Source of the DNA: Oreocharis arfaki
Lineage: Eukaryota; Chordata; Aves; Passeriformes; Paramythiidae
Assembly (NCBI GenBank): GCA_013398015.1
Contig: VZRR01006730.1
Coordinates: 1,475,894-1,539,893 of the forward strand
Reading direction: 5' to 3'
Length of the DNA stretch: 64,000 nt
In this document: positions 46,201-59,654 of the stretch, piece after piece
Layout of the letters: each line of letters opens with the position of its first letter
Numbering within the stretch: position 1 is the first letter of the stretch
The notes under the pieces: generated by a model
Told to the model about the DNA's origin: nothing
Databases searched by the model: none
Seen by the model: only the letters and a program-made list of their open reading frames with translations
Program-made: the position numbers and the translations under genes

Positions 46201-48341
46201 AAGAGGAAAGAAAATTGTGAAACCCTGTATAGGAGAAGAAAAGGAAGCAGCTTGCCCTCAGAGTTGGAAGTGTGACAGCTGGACTGAAACTTAAGTAAGG
46301 ACAACAGCGTTACCTACCCTGTCTCTTTTGCCTCAGTAAGCTCAGATCTCCATTGGATCAAATGTCGTTTCTGGTCAAGAAGTGGCAATTATTTCCCTAT
46401 GGAGACTGAACCCCTAAAAATCAGGCTGTCAAAGGCAATGGGGATTTTTCCTTTCTCTGACCCTTTGGCTGCCTTAATAATCTTGCATCTAATTAGAATC
46501 TACAATCGGATAAATATCAATAATATCAATGAGTATTTTCATCTTTCACCAGCCATCCTCCCCAGCTACTCTCCCTGATCGCTGTAACTCAATTGTAGCT
46601 ATGATTTTGAGAAACTCCTAGCTTCTCTTTCAGCATAATGTGGTTGGTGACTATGTCTTTGTTGATGTTACCAAGATCATTACACACCTATGGTAACAGG
46701 AGGTTGCTTCAACACCAGGCAAAACAAAAGCTTTGCTTTTTTCTCTCTTTGCACAACATACCCTCTTTGGAAGACCCCATTGCTTTGTGTCCTTCAGGTG
46801 AAGAGGGGATAGCAAAAAACTTCTCTAATGCATCATTGCTCCTTTAGTGAAAAACTCTCTTCGTGGTTTATCTCCAAATAACTAACTTACTTTTTACAGC
46901 ATCTGGAATTTTTTTTATCTTTATTGAAAAAGTTTTCATCTCTTCTGTTTTCTCGAAAATTATTTTTTTAAAGTATTGTTTTAGTCGCATTTCCTGCCTG
47001 TCTCAGGGGACATACCCTGTGATTCGATCTCTTTCTGATCAATTTAATCTGTTCAACTTTGGCATGATTTTTAAAATGTGCCAGCTAGGTTCTCTAAGCA
47101 ATGTTGCTGCCTATTTATTTGAAATAGTAAACCCAGAGGAAAATATATTTGAGCATTTTGATTTAACACAAATTTAATATATCCAAGCAGGATAATTTAC
47201 AAAACAATCCCTAGAGGTGCATAAGCAAAACTTATTAATCATAACCACATCAGGGTACAAAACTGAAGTACAAATATTTGCACTTCTGTCACAGCCACTT
47301 ATCTGATCTGTGCCAAATGCTGACAGATTTTAAAGACAATCACATTAAGCATTAATCAAGCTTGAAAGACGCAGCTGAGTAACAGCATACTAAAGAGACA
47401 TCCATTTCCAAAGACAACTGCACACTCCATATATTCAGCCTCCTATTGCCCTGAAAAATATTTAAAATCTGCTTCAGTCCCATGCTGATTCCTTGAGTCT
47501 TTTTTGCATCTCTTTCTGATGTATTTTCTCTAAGTTTCAAATATCCCACTCCCTGCATAATGATTAAATACACAGAACAGGGCTTCTGTCTCAATGGTTT
47601 CACTTCACTTAAGAACAGTAGCAGAATAAACCAGCTGGACATGTTTTATTTAAACATTTCTCTGCTCCTGTGTACAACACTGATCATATTTCCACCTACA
47701 TGTTCTCCCATGGTAGCATACTTTTTTTTCTTTCTGTGCCTCCATAGCCTCTCTTCTCCATTCTTAATGTTCTATCTTTTTCTTCCGTAACATCTATTAG
47801 ACTGGGGATGATTTTATGTAAGCTCTGTTGATACACAAATTCTTCAAGTCCCTGTTTAATATTTTTTCATGATGCCTCCCCACATTATTTCCAGTGGTTT
47901 CACCACAACTCAGGTTGTGTCTGTAAAAATGCTTGAATTTCTCTTTCTCTTAGACCAGTCTTGTTTGCAAAGCAATCAGCAGGTGCTGCTTTATCCCATT
48001 ACCAGCTGTATTATCTCAATTACTGCGTGTGCTCTGCTACATCAGAACACTATTACTGAAGACTGCACCAGGGTAGCCTTCTGTGCTGCTCCCTCAGGCT
48101 CTGTCTGGGCCTGGATCCCACAAAGATCTGTTGCCAGTATCCATCCTGACAGACTCTGGCCTGCTTGAATGCCTTCATCATGCAGGAAGGCTTTTCAAAT
48201 GCTCAGGCTTGAGTCCATGGTTTTGCTTTTTGCCATTACCCCCAGATGCTACTTCCTTTGAGAGATCATAACCACTGAAAGACATGGCATGGGCCACTGG
48301 TTGGGATTTTGTATGTGTCTGTAGGTGGAACAGAGTTTAAA
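40292..48341. other. unique intergenic or intronic sequence, about 8 kb
   Basis: No gene or transposable element is recognised. There is a short (AAAT)n at 43060-43081 and T-runs near 44550 and 45002. Pyrimidine-rich sequence around 47640-47790 gives hydrophobic chance frames. The segment 41400-41640 retains several CpGs (TTCCGGCAG, CTCGCATAAAT, CTCGAAATG) and may be conserved, but that cannot be judged here. Confidence 0.45.
43060..43081. repeat. (AAAT)n microsatellite
   Basis: About five AAAT/AATA units in a row, slightly irregular at the left end. Confidence 0.9.
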
Positions 48342-48920
48342 ATGATAGAATCACTTGGTTAGGAAAAGACCTTTAAGGTCATTCAGCCCAACAATTAGCT
48401 CTGCTGTGTTCACCACTAAACCTGTCCGTAAATGCCACATTTTTAAAATATCTTTTAAATATCCCCAAGGATGGTGGTACTTATTCAACTGCTTTCCCTG
48501 AGCAGCCCGTTCCAGTGCTTTACAACCCTTTAGGTGAGGAAATTTTTCGTAATATCCAATCTAAACCTCCTCTAGCACAACTTGAGGACACTTCCTCTGG
48601 TCCTGCTGCTTCTTACCTGGGAGAAGAGACTGACCCCCACCTGGCTACGCCCTCCTTTCAGGGAGTTGTAGAGACCGATAAGCCTCCTCTGAGCCTCCTT
48701 TTCTCCAGGCTAAACAACCCCAGCTCCCTCAGCTTCTCCTCACAGGACTTGTGCTCCAGAGCCTTCATCAGCTCCACTGCCTTTCTCTGGACATGCTCCA
48801 GCACCTCAATGTCCTTTCTTGCAGTGAGGGGCTGAGAATTGAACAAAGGATTTGAGATGTGGTCACACAAGGGCTGAATAGAGGGGGACAATCACTGCTC
48901 TAGTCCTTCTGGACACACAT
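48342..48920 (-). mobile_element. CR1 LINE fragment, ORF2 C-terminus and 3' UTR, antisense
   Basis: The + strand starts ATGATAGAATCAC, the reversed CR1 tail. On the - strand ORF2 text is readable between about 48660 and 48890: ARKDIEVLEHVQRKAVELMK followed by EEKLRELGLFSLEKRRLRGG. About 580 bp remain, 5'-truncated. The 3' half is more eroded than the coding half. The ORF2 wording differs from the 23263 copy (KAVELMKALEHKSCEE here, KSATKMIRGVEHLSYGAG there), indicating a different CR1 subfamily. Confidence 0.95.
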
Positions 48921-51900
48921 TTAGTCAGGAAACAAAACATGTTTTAGAGCTTGATCAAGGAAAGAGCTCAAATTTGATGCTGTTGTAAAAACATCTTTCC
49001 TCAGGCTTAGATTCATGTAGTTTGTCAGCACTGAACAGATCCCTAGAGTTTCCAGGTAACACTTCCTTGGCTGCACAGGGCACAAGGAAGGGGAACTCAT
49101 TACGTGATTTTTTTTTTTCCTTCATGAATATACCCCAAGCCAACACATTCGGAGGGGATGCAGTCATTCACTAGCAGGGCTCTATATGAAGGAAGAAATA
49201 TAAAACATTCAGAGGGGCCTCTCCAGTCACATTCCTCTAGGGAAGTCCCTGGTTTAACACTACAAATGTGCCAATGGCATTTGGTTGGAAAAATATACCA
49301 TATCTGATGGAAAAAAAAAAAAGAGAAGTATCTCTATATCCTTCTGGACTGGCCAGGAAATCAGGTTGTGAATGCTCTCAGATGTGCAAGCATCTCAGTC
49401 AGAGAGGACAGAGGTGTGTTTCCAAGATATTTCAAGACAACCTATTTCTGACTCATCCAGCTTTCTAGATATACTTTAGGTCCTAGTCTAACGAGCCATC
49501 TTTTGCTGTGAAACACTGGAGTAGATGACTAATTGAATCACAGGTAGGAGCTCAGCCGCATTTTCCTTCTGAAATATTTCTGTGTCATCCTTGGGTGATT
49601 CAGTCTGTTTTGATTTGTATGTGCATGTACCAGACTCCATCCTGAACATAAAATGTCCTCTATATGAGTATGTGCTCCGTCTTGTCACTCAGCAAGGTGT
49701 CGACCTTGCAAATGTCATGGGGTGAGAACACAGAGGGGGAAGCAGATGGGCAGAGGATGGATGGGATTGAGCACTATGGAGGAACAGCCATGTGTCAAAA
49801 GCAATGATTCCTAGCCAAACACTGGCTCCTGTTTGTATTTTCTTCTGCCTGTGTGTCTGTGCAGATCTGCTGTCTGTTCAGAAGCATGCAGCTGGCTGGT
49901 AACCTTTCCCAGCTGGTGAAAGAGGAAAGCCAAATGTGCAGACAGCCTAAGGAAAAAACAGCATCAGATACAAGCCACTGAGCTACAGGGAGAGCATGGG
50001 TGCTAGAGCTCTGCTGGCATGGTGAGCTGGTTGACTCCTTATTTGTGGTTTTTACAGTGATACAGGAGTTGTGTGTGTGTGAAACTGCTGGGCACCCATG
50101 CTGGTGAAAGTCTTGTGGAACAAGGCTGAACTGGAATTGTGCTGTGTAGGGCACTTCTGAAGGTGGATTATTCAGACAGCCCTGTAATTAGAGTAGAGGT
50201 TTGGCCAAATCTGAGATTGTGGAGTTCTGGCTCTGATACACACCCAAGAGTAAAGTATCGTATAAAGTGAATAAGGCTGCCTGCCTCACTGATTTCAGGA
50301 ATTAAATTATGTTTGGGCATGAGAAATAAGCCTTTTGTTATCACACTTCTTACAAACACTTAAGTAATATATCAACAGTGAAGAGTACACAGCTCCTAAT
50401 TTTAAACTCTGCAGAGGACAGGCAGCTAGGAAATGCAGTACCTGACACAGAAAAGAGATTGGGCTATCTGATTTAAAAATCTGCAGCAGTATCTTGGACA
50501 TCTAAGGCCAAAGTGAGAAATAGATACACTGGATTCTCACACAAAGTATGTATTATGAGTACTTGAAGAGGACAGCCCTCATTGCAGGTGGGTTACTGTG
50601 TGCATGCACTTAGTCATCCTGAAGCTCTATTTCTCATGCCTGTGCTCCTATGCTGTATTTCACTGGTGCCAATTTGCTGTTTGAATGATTACAGGTTTGT
50701 CTCAGAGACAAAATACCAATATTTGTTATCTGATGTAATGGTTGTACCACCAGGGTTAGTGTTGTTGAACACTTTCCACCATAACACTTAATTTTGATTA
50801 ATGATCACTGTAGTTCAGACTGAAAGATTTTATGTTAGTCTTTGTCTCATACTGATGTGTGTTTTATAAAGTTTAAGTGGGCAATATTGCAGCTGGTTTT
50901 TAAAAGCAAGACTTGTTGGGAAGATCCAGTTTAGTTGTGGGAAAGGTTTTCTGAAAGAGTTGCTCAAATCTGTGTGGCTTTCTGTGTTCTCTCCAGGGCT
51001 GCCTATTTATGCACTGTTTTGCTGTCCGTTCTTCATGGTTAGTTTATAAAGGATAACAGTCTACTAAATCTGACCCCCAGTGGAATTGCTCAAAAACGGG
51101 TCTCTTCAGACCTCCAGAGATAAAGTGTTCTGTTGTGGTTCTAGTAACAATCTGTGTCATTTTCTAGCAGAATATGATATTTCTACCCTAGAAACGTACC
51201 TGCATTGTAAAGCCATCAAATTTATATTTTTCCTGAAACCAGAGTTGAGTTAGTAATAGGCTTATTGTGAAATCATGATCAACAGGGAATATTTTCTACT
51301 GCTGATTCGTATGAAAAAGCATAAAGACAGTATTCCAATCACTGAAAACCAAGATGTTCTTGAAAATAGGAGTGTGAGGCATTACTTGTTTGTTTTAACA
51401 GAATTACAGTGCTTTTAAATTTTACTTCAGTCTTTCCCCAGAGAGAAAATGTGAAATATTAGTCTAAGAATAAATTGATTTAAAAAAAAAATAATTAAAG
51501 CAGATCTCACCACATTTCCTCTCATATGTATTCTGGATAAGAGATCAGTGTTTGCTTTAATTACCACCATTGAAGTAATTACTCCATTTGATAACGTCAA
51601 TTAAAAATAATTTAATAACACTGTCCACTACTAGAGTGGGGAAATAGCACATGTAACAGCACCTTTTAAGGATTCACCAATGTATCTCAGTTTGTTTCAG
51701 ATGGCAGGTCCTAATTATAGTCCAGCCTACAAATGCATCAGCTTTGATGTACTTGATAGGCAAATCAATATAGAGAGAATAATTTAGACTGAATCTTAGA
51801 TACTTGAAGCTCATTTCAATAATTTTTCGATCTGCTCCTAAATCTATTTTTTTAAATCCGAAAGTTCCAGTTTAGTTGTTGACTAACTCTGTGAACCCTA

Positions 51901-54900
51901 CAGTTCTTTAGGAGCCTTCTCATTAAGACAGATCTCTTAAGGCAGCTAAAGAAAGCTCTATAGGGACTTGCAGCCGTGCTTCCGTGCATGCTAAGATTGT
52001 CCACAGCCTGAGCTCCAGTTTTTCCGTAATTCCAGGTGAGATCCAAAAAATGATGCAGAGAAGGAATGTATCTGCAAGTGGACCCAACGAAATAGGTGGG
52101 TCCTAATCGTTTCAGACGATTTACTCTGTCAGCCTCAGGTAGTCTAAAACTTACGGCTTCAGAAAGTGCCCTGCCTGGTGTACTAAAAATTATTCATGGG
52201 GCTGAAGGCAGGCTGCACTCCTCCTCCTCCTCCTAAAGTCGTGTGTTGGTGCACAGATTCATCTTAAGATTGTGGGGAGCAGAAGGAGAGAGCCAGGGGT
52301 GTGTACCCAGCCTAGTCTGTAGCAGGTTCACTCACCTAGATGGGTAGGAGTGTTGGGTTCCCACTGCCAAACATATTTATGTGTTTTATTATTAGCCAGT
52401 CAGTGCATAAATGTGTAAATAGTGCTTGAGCAGTGAACCTGAACATTCACTTTCCTGGAATGTATCCCGGGTACTGGTCTCCAACATGATGAATTCCTGA
52501 TATAGCAATCTTGAATTCTCTTTGTGACAGCTTCCCAAAGGAGCACAGCATGCTCCACCACCCTGGGCAGCTATGAGTCTGATGATCAATTATTGCATTA
52601 GGAGATAGGACATGTGGATATTAACCTCCCCAAAAGAAAAAATACCTGCACCTGCCAACTCCTGCTGAGTGCCAGGCTATTACATGAAGTGCAGCTGCCA
52701 TCTCCTTCTTCGTTTGACAGATTTTAGAAGAGAGCAAGCCATGGTTACAAAATGTAGTTGCTATGAGTCTGATCTTATCACTGTACAACAGCTGTACTGG
52801 GAACATCTACTCTAATTAGGGAGAGAAACACCTAGTTTCCTTTTTCCTAATTGGCCATAGTTGTGTCCTAGACAGCAAGCTGATCACTTCTGTGTGCAAA
52901 GTACCAGCAAGGCTAAAGCTGAGCCAGACAAAGATGTTGCCATTATCCATGCTCATCATTATCCACTCCTCTTGCTCATGACAATTATTTATTCAACTTA
53001 GTTGCCAATGACCTATTTGCTTCTCAGCCAAGTTCTGTGAAAATAACTCTGATCAATTTATACGCTTCTAATAGTAAAGGTTTACCACGGGCCCATTTGC
53101 TTTGCCAGAATTAGATTAAGTAGCAGCATAACTCGAGACCCACACACGTCTGAGAAGCCTCAGGGGGTTTGAGTGTCTCTAGATTGAAGTGACAGCTGAT
53201 TGGAAGTTTTCCCTAGAGGATTTTTGGACATAAGCACCTGAAATCAGTAAGTTAAGTATTACAATTTAAGCGTATGATGGGTTTCACAGCTTTTTTTAAG
53301 TTAAGCAAAGATGTGGCTAATTGCTTTAACTCCATTCCAAAGGTAGGGAAATGACTGGGTACTGCATTTGTAGCTCACAAATGAAGACTAGAAGAGTGTT
53401 GCTTTGGACTACTGACTCTAAAAAGCTGAAAGCAAAGAAACAGTGTTCGCTCTCCAGCTGATGAACACTCCAGCAGACAAAGTGGTTGCACGTGGACATT
53501 GCAGGGACCTCTGACATCAGGGCTATGCACTAAAGCAGAATTCCTACTGACTGCATTTCATTTGCATCTAATAATGGTATTTGCTTGTCTTGGTTTGTCT
53601 TTCCTGGAATCTTGCCTTGCAGGAACTTCCTTATTAAGGTGCTGTGGCATAGAATTAGATGCTACTTAGACTGACTTACATATCTTTGTGGTTTTGACTT
53701 CAGATAGACACATTTCTCTCCCTCCTCCTAAAGTAAAAATTGAACACAGTGTTCAACTGAAAGAAGGACATTTGCCATTTAGTTTCATTACGGTGATTTG
53801 ACTCAAGGGGAGATATCCAGCGAAAAATTATTATCTCAGTCATGTGCCACCACCTTGAAAATGAGAGGAACATGCGTTTTAATGTGTCTGGTTTTCCTCT
53901 GTTCCAGCTACTGTTCTCTTGCTTAATTTCTATAGCGTTTTCTTAAAACTTTTAATCAGCATGGCAACCTAATTACCTGTTACTTTACGAAACGTCTACA
54001 CAAGGGGGAGCTGTTACATGTGGACCGAGGTTAACCATGGGGCCTCTCCCGGACAAATCTTTTACAATAAATTCCACAAATAGGCAGCAGATGTCAGCTC
54101 TCCAGCGCCGATCAAAAGATCCTTAAAATCCTGTCTTGCCTCAGAGATTCCCTACAGTTTTATTAGTGCTTTCCTGAACCAATCATTTAATTTTGTTTTC
54201 CTGAGTATTATCAGGAAGAAAATTCATAATGGTGGGATAGCAGCCATGGGTGTTATTTGTTTATACACAAGGAGCTGCTGTCCTAGGAGAACAGTACTAG
54301 CAGTAGAGAGATGCACAAAGTACAGAGGGGGGAAAAAACCAAACAGAAATAAATACTCCTGCAGAGTAGCAGGAGAGGAATGAAAGAAGGCACACAATTC
54401 AGAGTAAAAAGTTTGGGTTTTGTTCCATAGGTCATAATCTACTGATCCAAATCACTCTTTTCTGCTTAGTTTCTATAGAGAGGATAGTTATCTTTACTTT
54501 GTTTTGTAGAGCTTTTAATAATCTACTTGTAAATGCTGCCTTTTTTTTTTTAATGAAAACAAATCTTCTGATACATCAGAAACATGATAAGGAACCAGAA
54601 ATACACAGAAAAATAGGAACACATTTCATCATGTGCAGATCAAAACAGCTGTCTCCCCCTTTGCTTTCTCTGTCCACACACCCTCCCGTTCCTCACAAAG
54701 GAAAGAAGTCACAAGACACATAATCCTTAATCCAGGCTTTTCTCTATTTCAGTAATCATCAATAAATTCTGTAGCTCCAGGAACTTTGCCTTTCCCAGGA
54801 AAAAGTATCTGGAACTAATGGCTTCCCCATCATATAATAAAAGGATCCCTTAAGGAAAATGCTGCCAATGTCATTGTGGGAAGCATTTAAAATTGGGCTG

Positions 54901-57900
54901 ATCAAAATAGTCACATTTTAGTGAGAGAAAAAAATTTTTGTTTTTCTCATTAGGCAGAGTTGGATTAGGTGTGACTGACAGAGTTTTTGATTATCTGTGA
55001 TATTCACCTGGAACTCTGACAACAAGTGTCAGTTGTACCTCAGCAGTTCTGTTCAGGAAAGCAATGACAGTGAGCAATGACCTCTTCTCATTGGCTTTCA
55101 CATTCTCAGTAAAAACCAGTGTTCTGATCCTCAATCCTATCACATCCTATACATATATAGTCCATCTACAGAAGTCTCCTGCTGAGCTGATGGCACTAAA
55201 AGACTTGCATGCAGGGTTATTTCTATGCAGGATTATCTTGTTTATGTATATGAGTGTTGTATAATGCAGAAATGTTACTTCATATAATTGGTTGAGGAAC
55301 TGAAGAAATCCCCTGAAGTTTGTGCTTTTTCTGCCTAAATCCAAATTGAATAGAGTTTAGGAAATTATAATTATGTCCCCTTTCAGTCACTGCCTTAATC
55401 CTCCCTTTAAGAAGCAAGCAATTACAACGTCGCAGTGGAATCCTGTGGCAGTAATACATAGAGTTCAAGTTAGCCAAACAGTATGGCTAACAAACACTGT
55501 CACTGGCTGCCCATAAAATACTTTGTGTACATTAATTGGATGTTTGTACAGAAAAATTTGCCATTTTTTACTATCAAAGCGATGAAATTTCTATAGTCTA
55601 CTTATCAACAGAGAGCAACAGAGAGAAGTATGGATTTAAGGAGACCTAGGCTCATTCCCTCTTCTCTCATCTGTGAAAAAAATCCCCATACGAGCTCACA
55701 AAACAGAAAATACCCTATGGAATTAATTTGAATTGAGAGCTACAATGCGTCCTCATTTTAATCCAGGTAATCAAGTTAAAATCAAATTAACAAAGAGAAA
55801 AAATTGTGGCCCAAATGTTCTTTGAGTATTTTTTTAATTAACTCTGTTTTCATTCTTTTTTTGCAGCTGCTTCTATACCTTCGGGTTCTAACTAGAACTG
55901 GAGGCAAAGAACTGAAAAAACTATGGTTCTTACGTAAAACACAGCTATCTTGCAAATTGTTCTCTGCTAGAACTTACAGTTTCTAACACATATTCTGTTG
56001 GGGGTGGGGGGCAAGGAGAGACAGGGGAGAGGAAAGTTGAATACCTCTTTAAAATCTGACATGCTTTTCAGAGTTCAACAATTTATAACCCAGTCACAAA
56101 TCTGTGTAGAAACTTCATGTGAAAAGCTATTTTTTCCAGTATTTCTTCTTTTAATTTTTAATGGGTTCTGGCCACAATATAACTATTCAGTGCGAGAATT
56201 ACAGGGCAAGTTTGAGCTCTTAGTTGGCACTAACACTGAGATGTCAGATGTTCTTACATCCTTTGGGAATTTTTGGCCTTTGAGGCTGCCTGGAAAGAGT
56301 ACACCATTGAGAATTTATTTTCAAAGCTTCACATCATTTTGAAGAACTGCTGAGAATCCGATATTTTATTTTATGTTTTGAGTGAATATTAGAGAGAACT
56401 GCTTCTAGTTAAATCAGTTTATTCATTTCTCATTTTAATTACTAGCTTGAAGAATTCTCATTATTTCTAGTATAAACGTCTCCTTTTCCATCTTTGCCAA
56501 AATTCTAAACTCTGTTACACAAGGTCTTGAGTAGCCTTCTCTAGTATACCCTGCTTTGAATGGTAGGATGGAGTAGATGACCTCTGGAATAATTTACTGA
56601 TGTTTATTAGTCCATGGTTCTCACTGAAGGAAGCTCTTTTTAAATGCTCTTCTTGATAGCCTGGAAGTCTGCTTATGGGCAGAATATACAGCAAGTGCCA
56701 ATGATGTTCTTTATTCAAAACCCATTCTACCATTTCCCTTAACTTGAGACAGTTTTTCCATAAAAGCAAGACTGCGATTTGAGGATTTTAGTTTAGAATG
56801 TCTTTGTATTTAAATGGCTGCAGGACTCTCTGTTTGGTGACAGTGTGCTGTGCTCTAACCCCGCTCCATCCTGCCCTGGTCCAGTCAGAGTTTGTAAAAG
56901 CTCTGTTTCCTAATCACCTGGAGTGCTTTCAGAACTTATAGCCTTCCCAGGGGTGTGCAGGTGGAGTCTCAACATGTCAAGAATACACCCAGGAGTTACC
57001 GGATACCAGATGTCCTGGCTAAGGATTCTCCATACTTGGTGTATGTGGCCAGCACCTGCTTCTGGGGAGCAATCTCAATGTGGTCACACTGAAAAACAAG
57101 TCAACAAAGTAGTGCAGATGTGACTTAGAATTGTTTACTCTCCTGAAGCTAAGAGATAAAACCGGTAGGATCTTACATTCTGTTCCAGCAAAATTGGAGT
57201 ACGGTAAGAAAGTTTTTCTAAGAGCTTGTCATCATGGTTCCTTTGTTAAGGGCAAAAAATATCTACACATGGAAATTGCTTATGTTAGAAAAAAAAAGTG
57301 AAAATCTTTTCTTCTAATGTTCTTATAAAAATTCTGCATGTTTCAGGCTAAGGTTAAAATCTACCACCGAAGCAATGATCAATGTTTATTAACAAGAGAG
57401 ATTAAACAAAAGTGTAGCTGATCTTCCTCATCTGGAGGTTATTTGGAGAACTCCTATCTATCCTTCTTACCCTGGATGTTGTTCCACTGTGTTAACCCTC
57501 AGCACCTGAACATTTAGTATTTTAATGCAAAAAAATGTTCATTATTTCATTTCTAGGCTAACAGATTTCTTTTTCCTTCCTATTATTTCTTCTTCTTGGT
57601 GTTGCTGGTATTGGTGGCCCCACTGCTGTCCAATACAACATACCATATTGAAGTGAATTTTGACATTTTATATTCTGTTTTCTGTGTCAGTTATGCTTTA
57701 AGGAACATTTGTCGCATAATTTCTGGTAACTCAGTTATGGATGACTCTAAATAGGCTTCCCTTGTTTAAGAAAGTGGGTCATGCTAATGAGGTCTATCTG
57801 ACTCTCTTTAAAAGGAGCAAATAGACCCTGCCCTAGAAGAGTATTGTGTACTTACAGTGAGCAGTTTCATATATGATGTCAGCCCTGTTGGATGCCTAAT

Positions 57901-59546
57901 GTTCGACTGGAACCCTGTCTTTCACTGTTGTAGTGAAAATATTAGACAATGACTGTACTTGATGTGGCCTATCTGATGGGATCTAGACTGGGGCCATAAG
58001 GTATTTTTCCATAGTCACTGATTTTTAAGTTTAATGTCGTATTCATTTAACCACTCTTAACATCAATTTTCTCGAACGTGAGGAAAAACAGCAATTTCAT
58101 TACTGCCAAGACAGAAACATGAATGGTAACATGGTGAGTAATAACTGACATACCCAGCCATTCTGTCTGAAAAATTATTACTTTTTGAAGTGAAATAAAG
58201 GTCAGTGCTTGCTGGAAGGAGAAATTTTGCTGAAGAAGTAAGGAGGCTGGGAGGGAATATCATCTTCCACTGTTCATTTTGTGAATTTTGAAGTGATTTC
58301 CTTACAAAGAGTAGTATTTTTGCCTCCGAGAAAAGTCCTCTGCATTGGCCCCATCCAGCCCTTCTTCAGTCTTTCACTGTGACCCCCTGCACCTCATTCA
58401 TTTGTTGCCATTTTTCTTACTGCTTACTTCACCTTACCCCGCAATTCTTTAGTTTTAGAACATGCAGAAATTTGGCTTTGTTTCTAAACATTTCTCTCCA
58501 TTCTTATGTTTTTATAGCTCTGTCACTTGTCTAAACTAGTCTTTACCTCCTTATATTTTCGTACCAGCTCTGACTGTCAGAGAAACACAATTCTTTCATG
58601 TATCCTCTATGAAGGACTGCAGATCTACTACCTCTTTTGATTTATTTTCTGCATATAGGAAAAGGGATGAATAATATTATTCTGCCTTGTAATATATGTA
58701 TTCATTCAAGAACAAGGAGAGGGAATAGAGTCTTTGAAGTTCATCTCAGGAGCAAGGAGTTTGTAAGAATTCAGGTACACAGAATACTTTTTATTATATA
58801 TAATACTCAAGTCACATTGGCCTTTTAAAAAGCAAGGTGGATATACTGTTAGTAGGATTTGGGACCATGTTTTCAGTGTATCAAAAATTTAAAAAACCCT
58901 TTTCTCCATTATTTCAAGTATCCAACTGCCCTTATTGTGTTCTCAATAATCATGGAACAGTTGGAGAACAATCCCATGTGAAAAAAAAAACCACAAACAA
59001 AGGCAATTTCCTGTTCCAGCACGGAGTATAAATGCAGTTTCACTGTCTGGCTTCTTGGCTGTAGTAACCTCCTCAGGCTAAATTGAAGGACTTCTTGCTA
59101 GGGAACTAGGATTGAAGAGAAAATCCCCTTCTCTTGCAGATACAGGGCTCTTTCTTAGGTAGCATAAAATGGAGAAAAACTTGTTATAAGGCCAGATGTT
59201 GGTGATTAAACTGTAGGAGGACAATTACTTGTCAAATGTTTTTCATTCAGCAAATGTAAGATTTATCAGAATTGATTGTATTTTTTGTCATCCTTCACCT
59301 GCAATTCTAGGGTATCAGTCAATACATCAGAAAAACAGCAGATGCATGATTTGTGCAGTTAATGTGGCTGCTCTTCTGTCTACAGCTGATGGTGTTAAAA
59401 TAAGGTCCATGGTGTTCTCAGACACATAGTTAGTGGGAAGTTCTCTGGAACTCTTAAAATAGCATCAAACCCCCTCATCAGATGTGCCAGGCAAAAGTCA
59501 AACAGTTCTGTGCTTCTGTTGAGCATGTGGTTCATTTGTGTTACAG
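48921..59546. other. unique intergenic or intronic sequence, about 10.6 kb
   Basis: No recognised gene or transposable element. It contains short simple repeats (A-run 49309-49322, T-run 49108-49119, (CTC)n at 52218-52234, T-run 54541-54551). Two stretches are rich in regulatory-looking motifs: 51490-51780 (TAATTA-rich) and 53940-54190. A 114-codon frame at 55998-56342 is AT-rich and unsupported. Confidence 0.45.
52218..52234. repeat. (CTC)n trinucleotide repeat
   Basis: A little under six CTC units in tandem. Confidence 0.85.
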
Positions 59547-59654
59547 ATATTTATGGTGAAATTGGCATATCGGGATTCTACAGACTCTGGGGTCCCAATG
59601 TTTCACTGTGGCCAATATGAAGTGATGAAGAAACTGGTGAAAGAAATTCTGTAA
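59547..59654 (+). CDS. candidate terminal coding exon, gene unknown
   Basis: An acceptor (TTTGTGTTACAG) ends at 59546. From 59547 a phase-0 frame of 35 codons runs to TAA at 59652-59654. It begins IFMVKLAYRDST and ends YEVMKKLVKEIL, a plausible basic C-terminus. An AATAAA follows about 150 bp downstream at 59801, the arrangement expected of a last exon plus a short 3' UTR. A second frame over the same bases reads GEIGISGFYRLWGPN, which loosely resembles the repeat signature of mitochondrial carrier proteins; together with the YE..KKL ending of the first frame this could be a frame-shifted carrier pseudogene. I do not recognise either reading with certainty, and no partner exon is seen. Confidence 0.22.
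   Translation: MFMVKLAYRDSTDSGVPMFHCGQYEVMKKLVKEIL

Noticed and set aside
55998..56342. 114-codon open frame
   Set aside because: AT-rich with hydrophobic and aromatic runs, no recognisable domain, and no supporting splice or promoter signal that I can defend.
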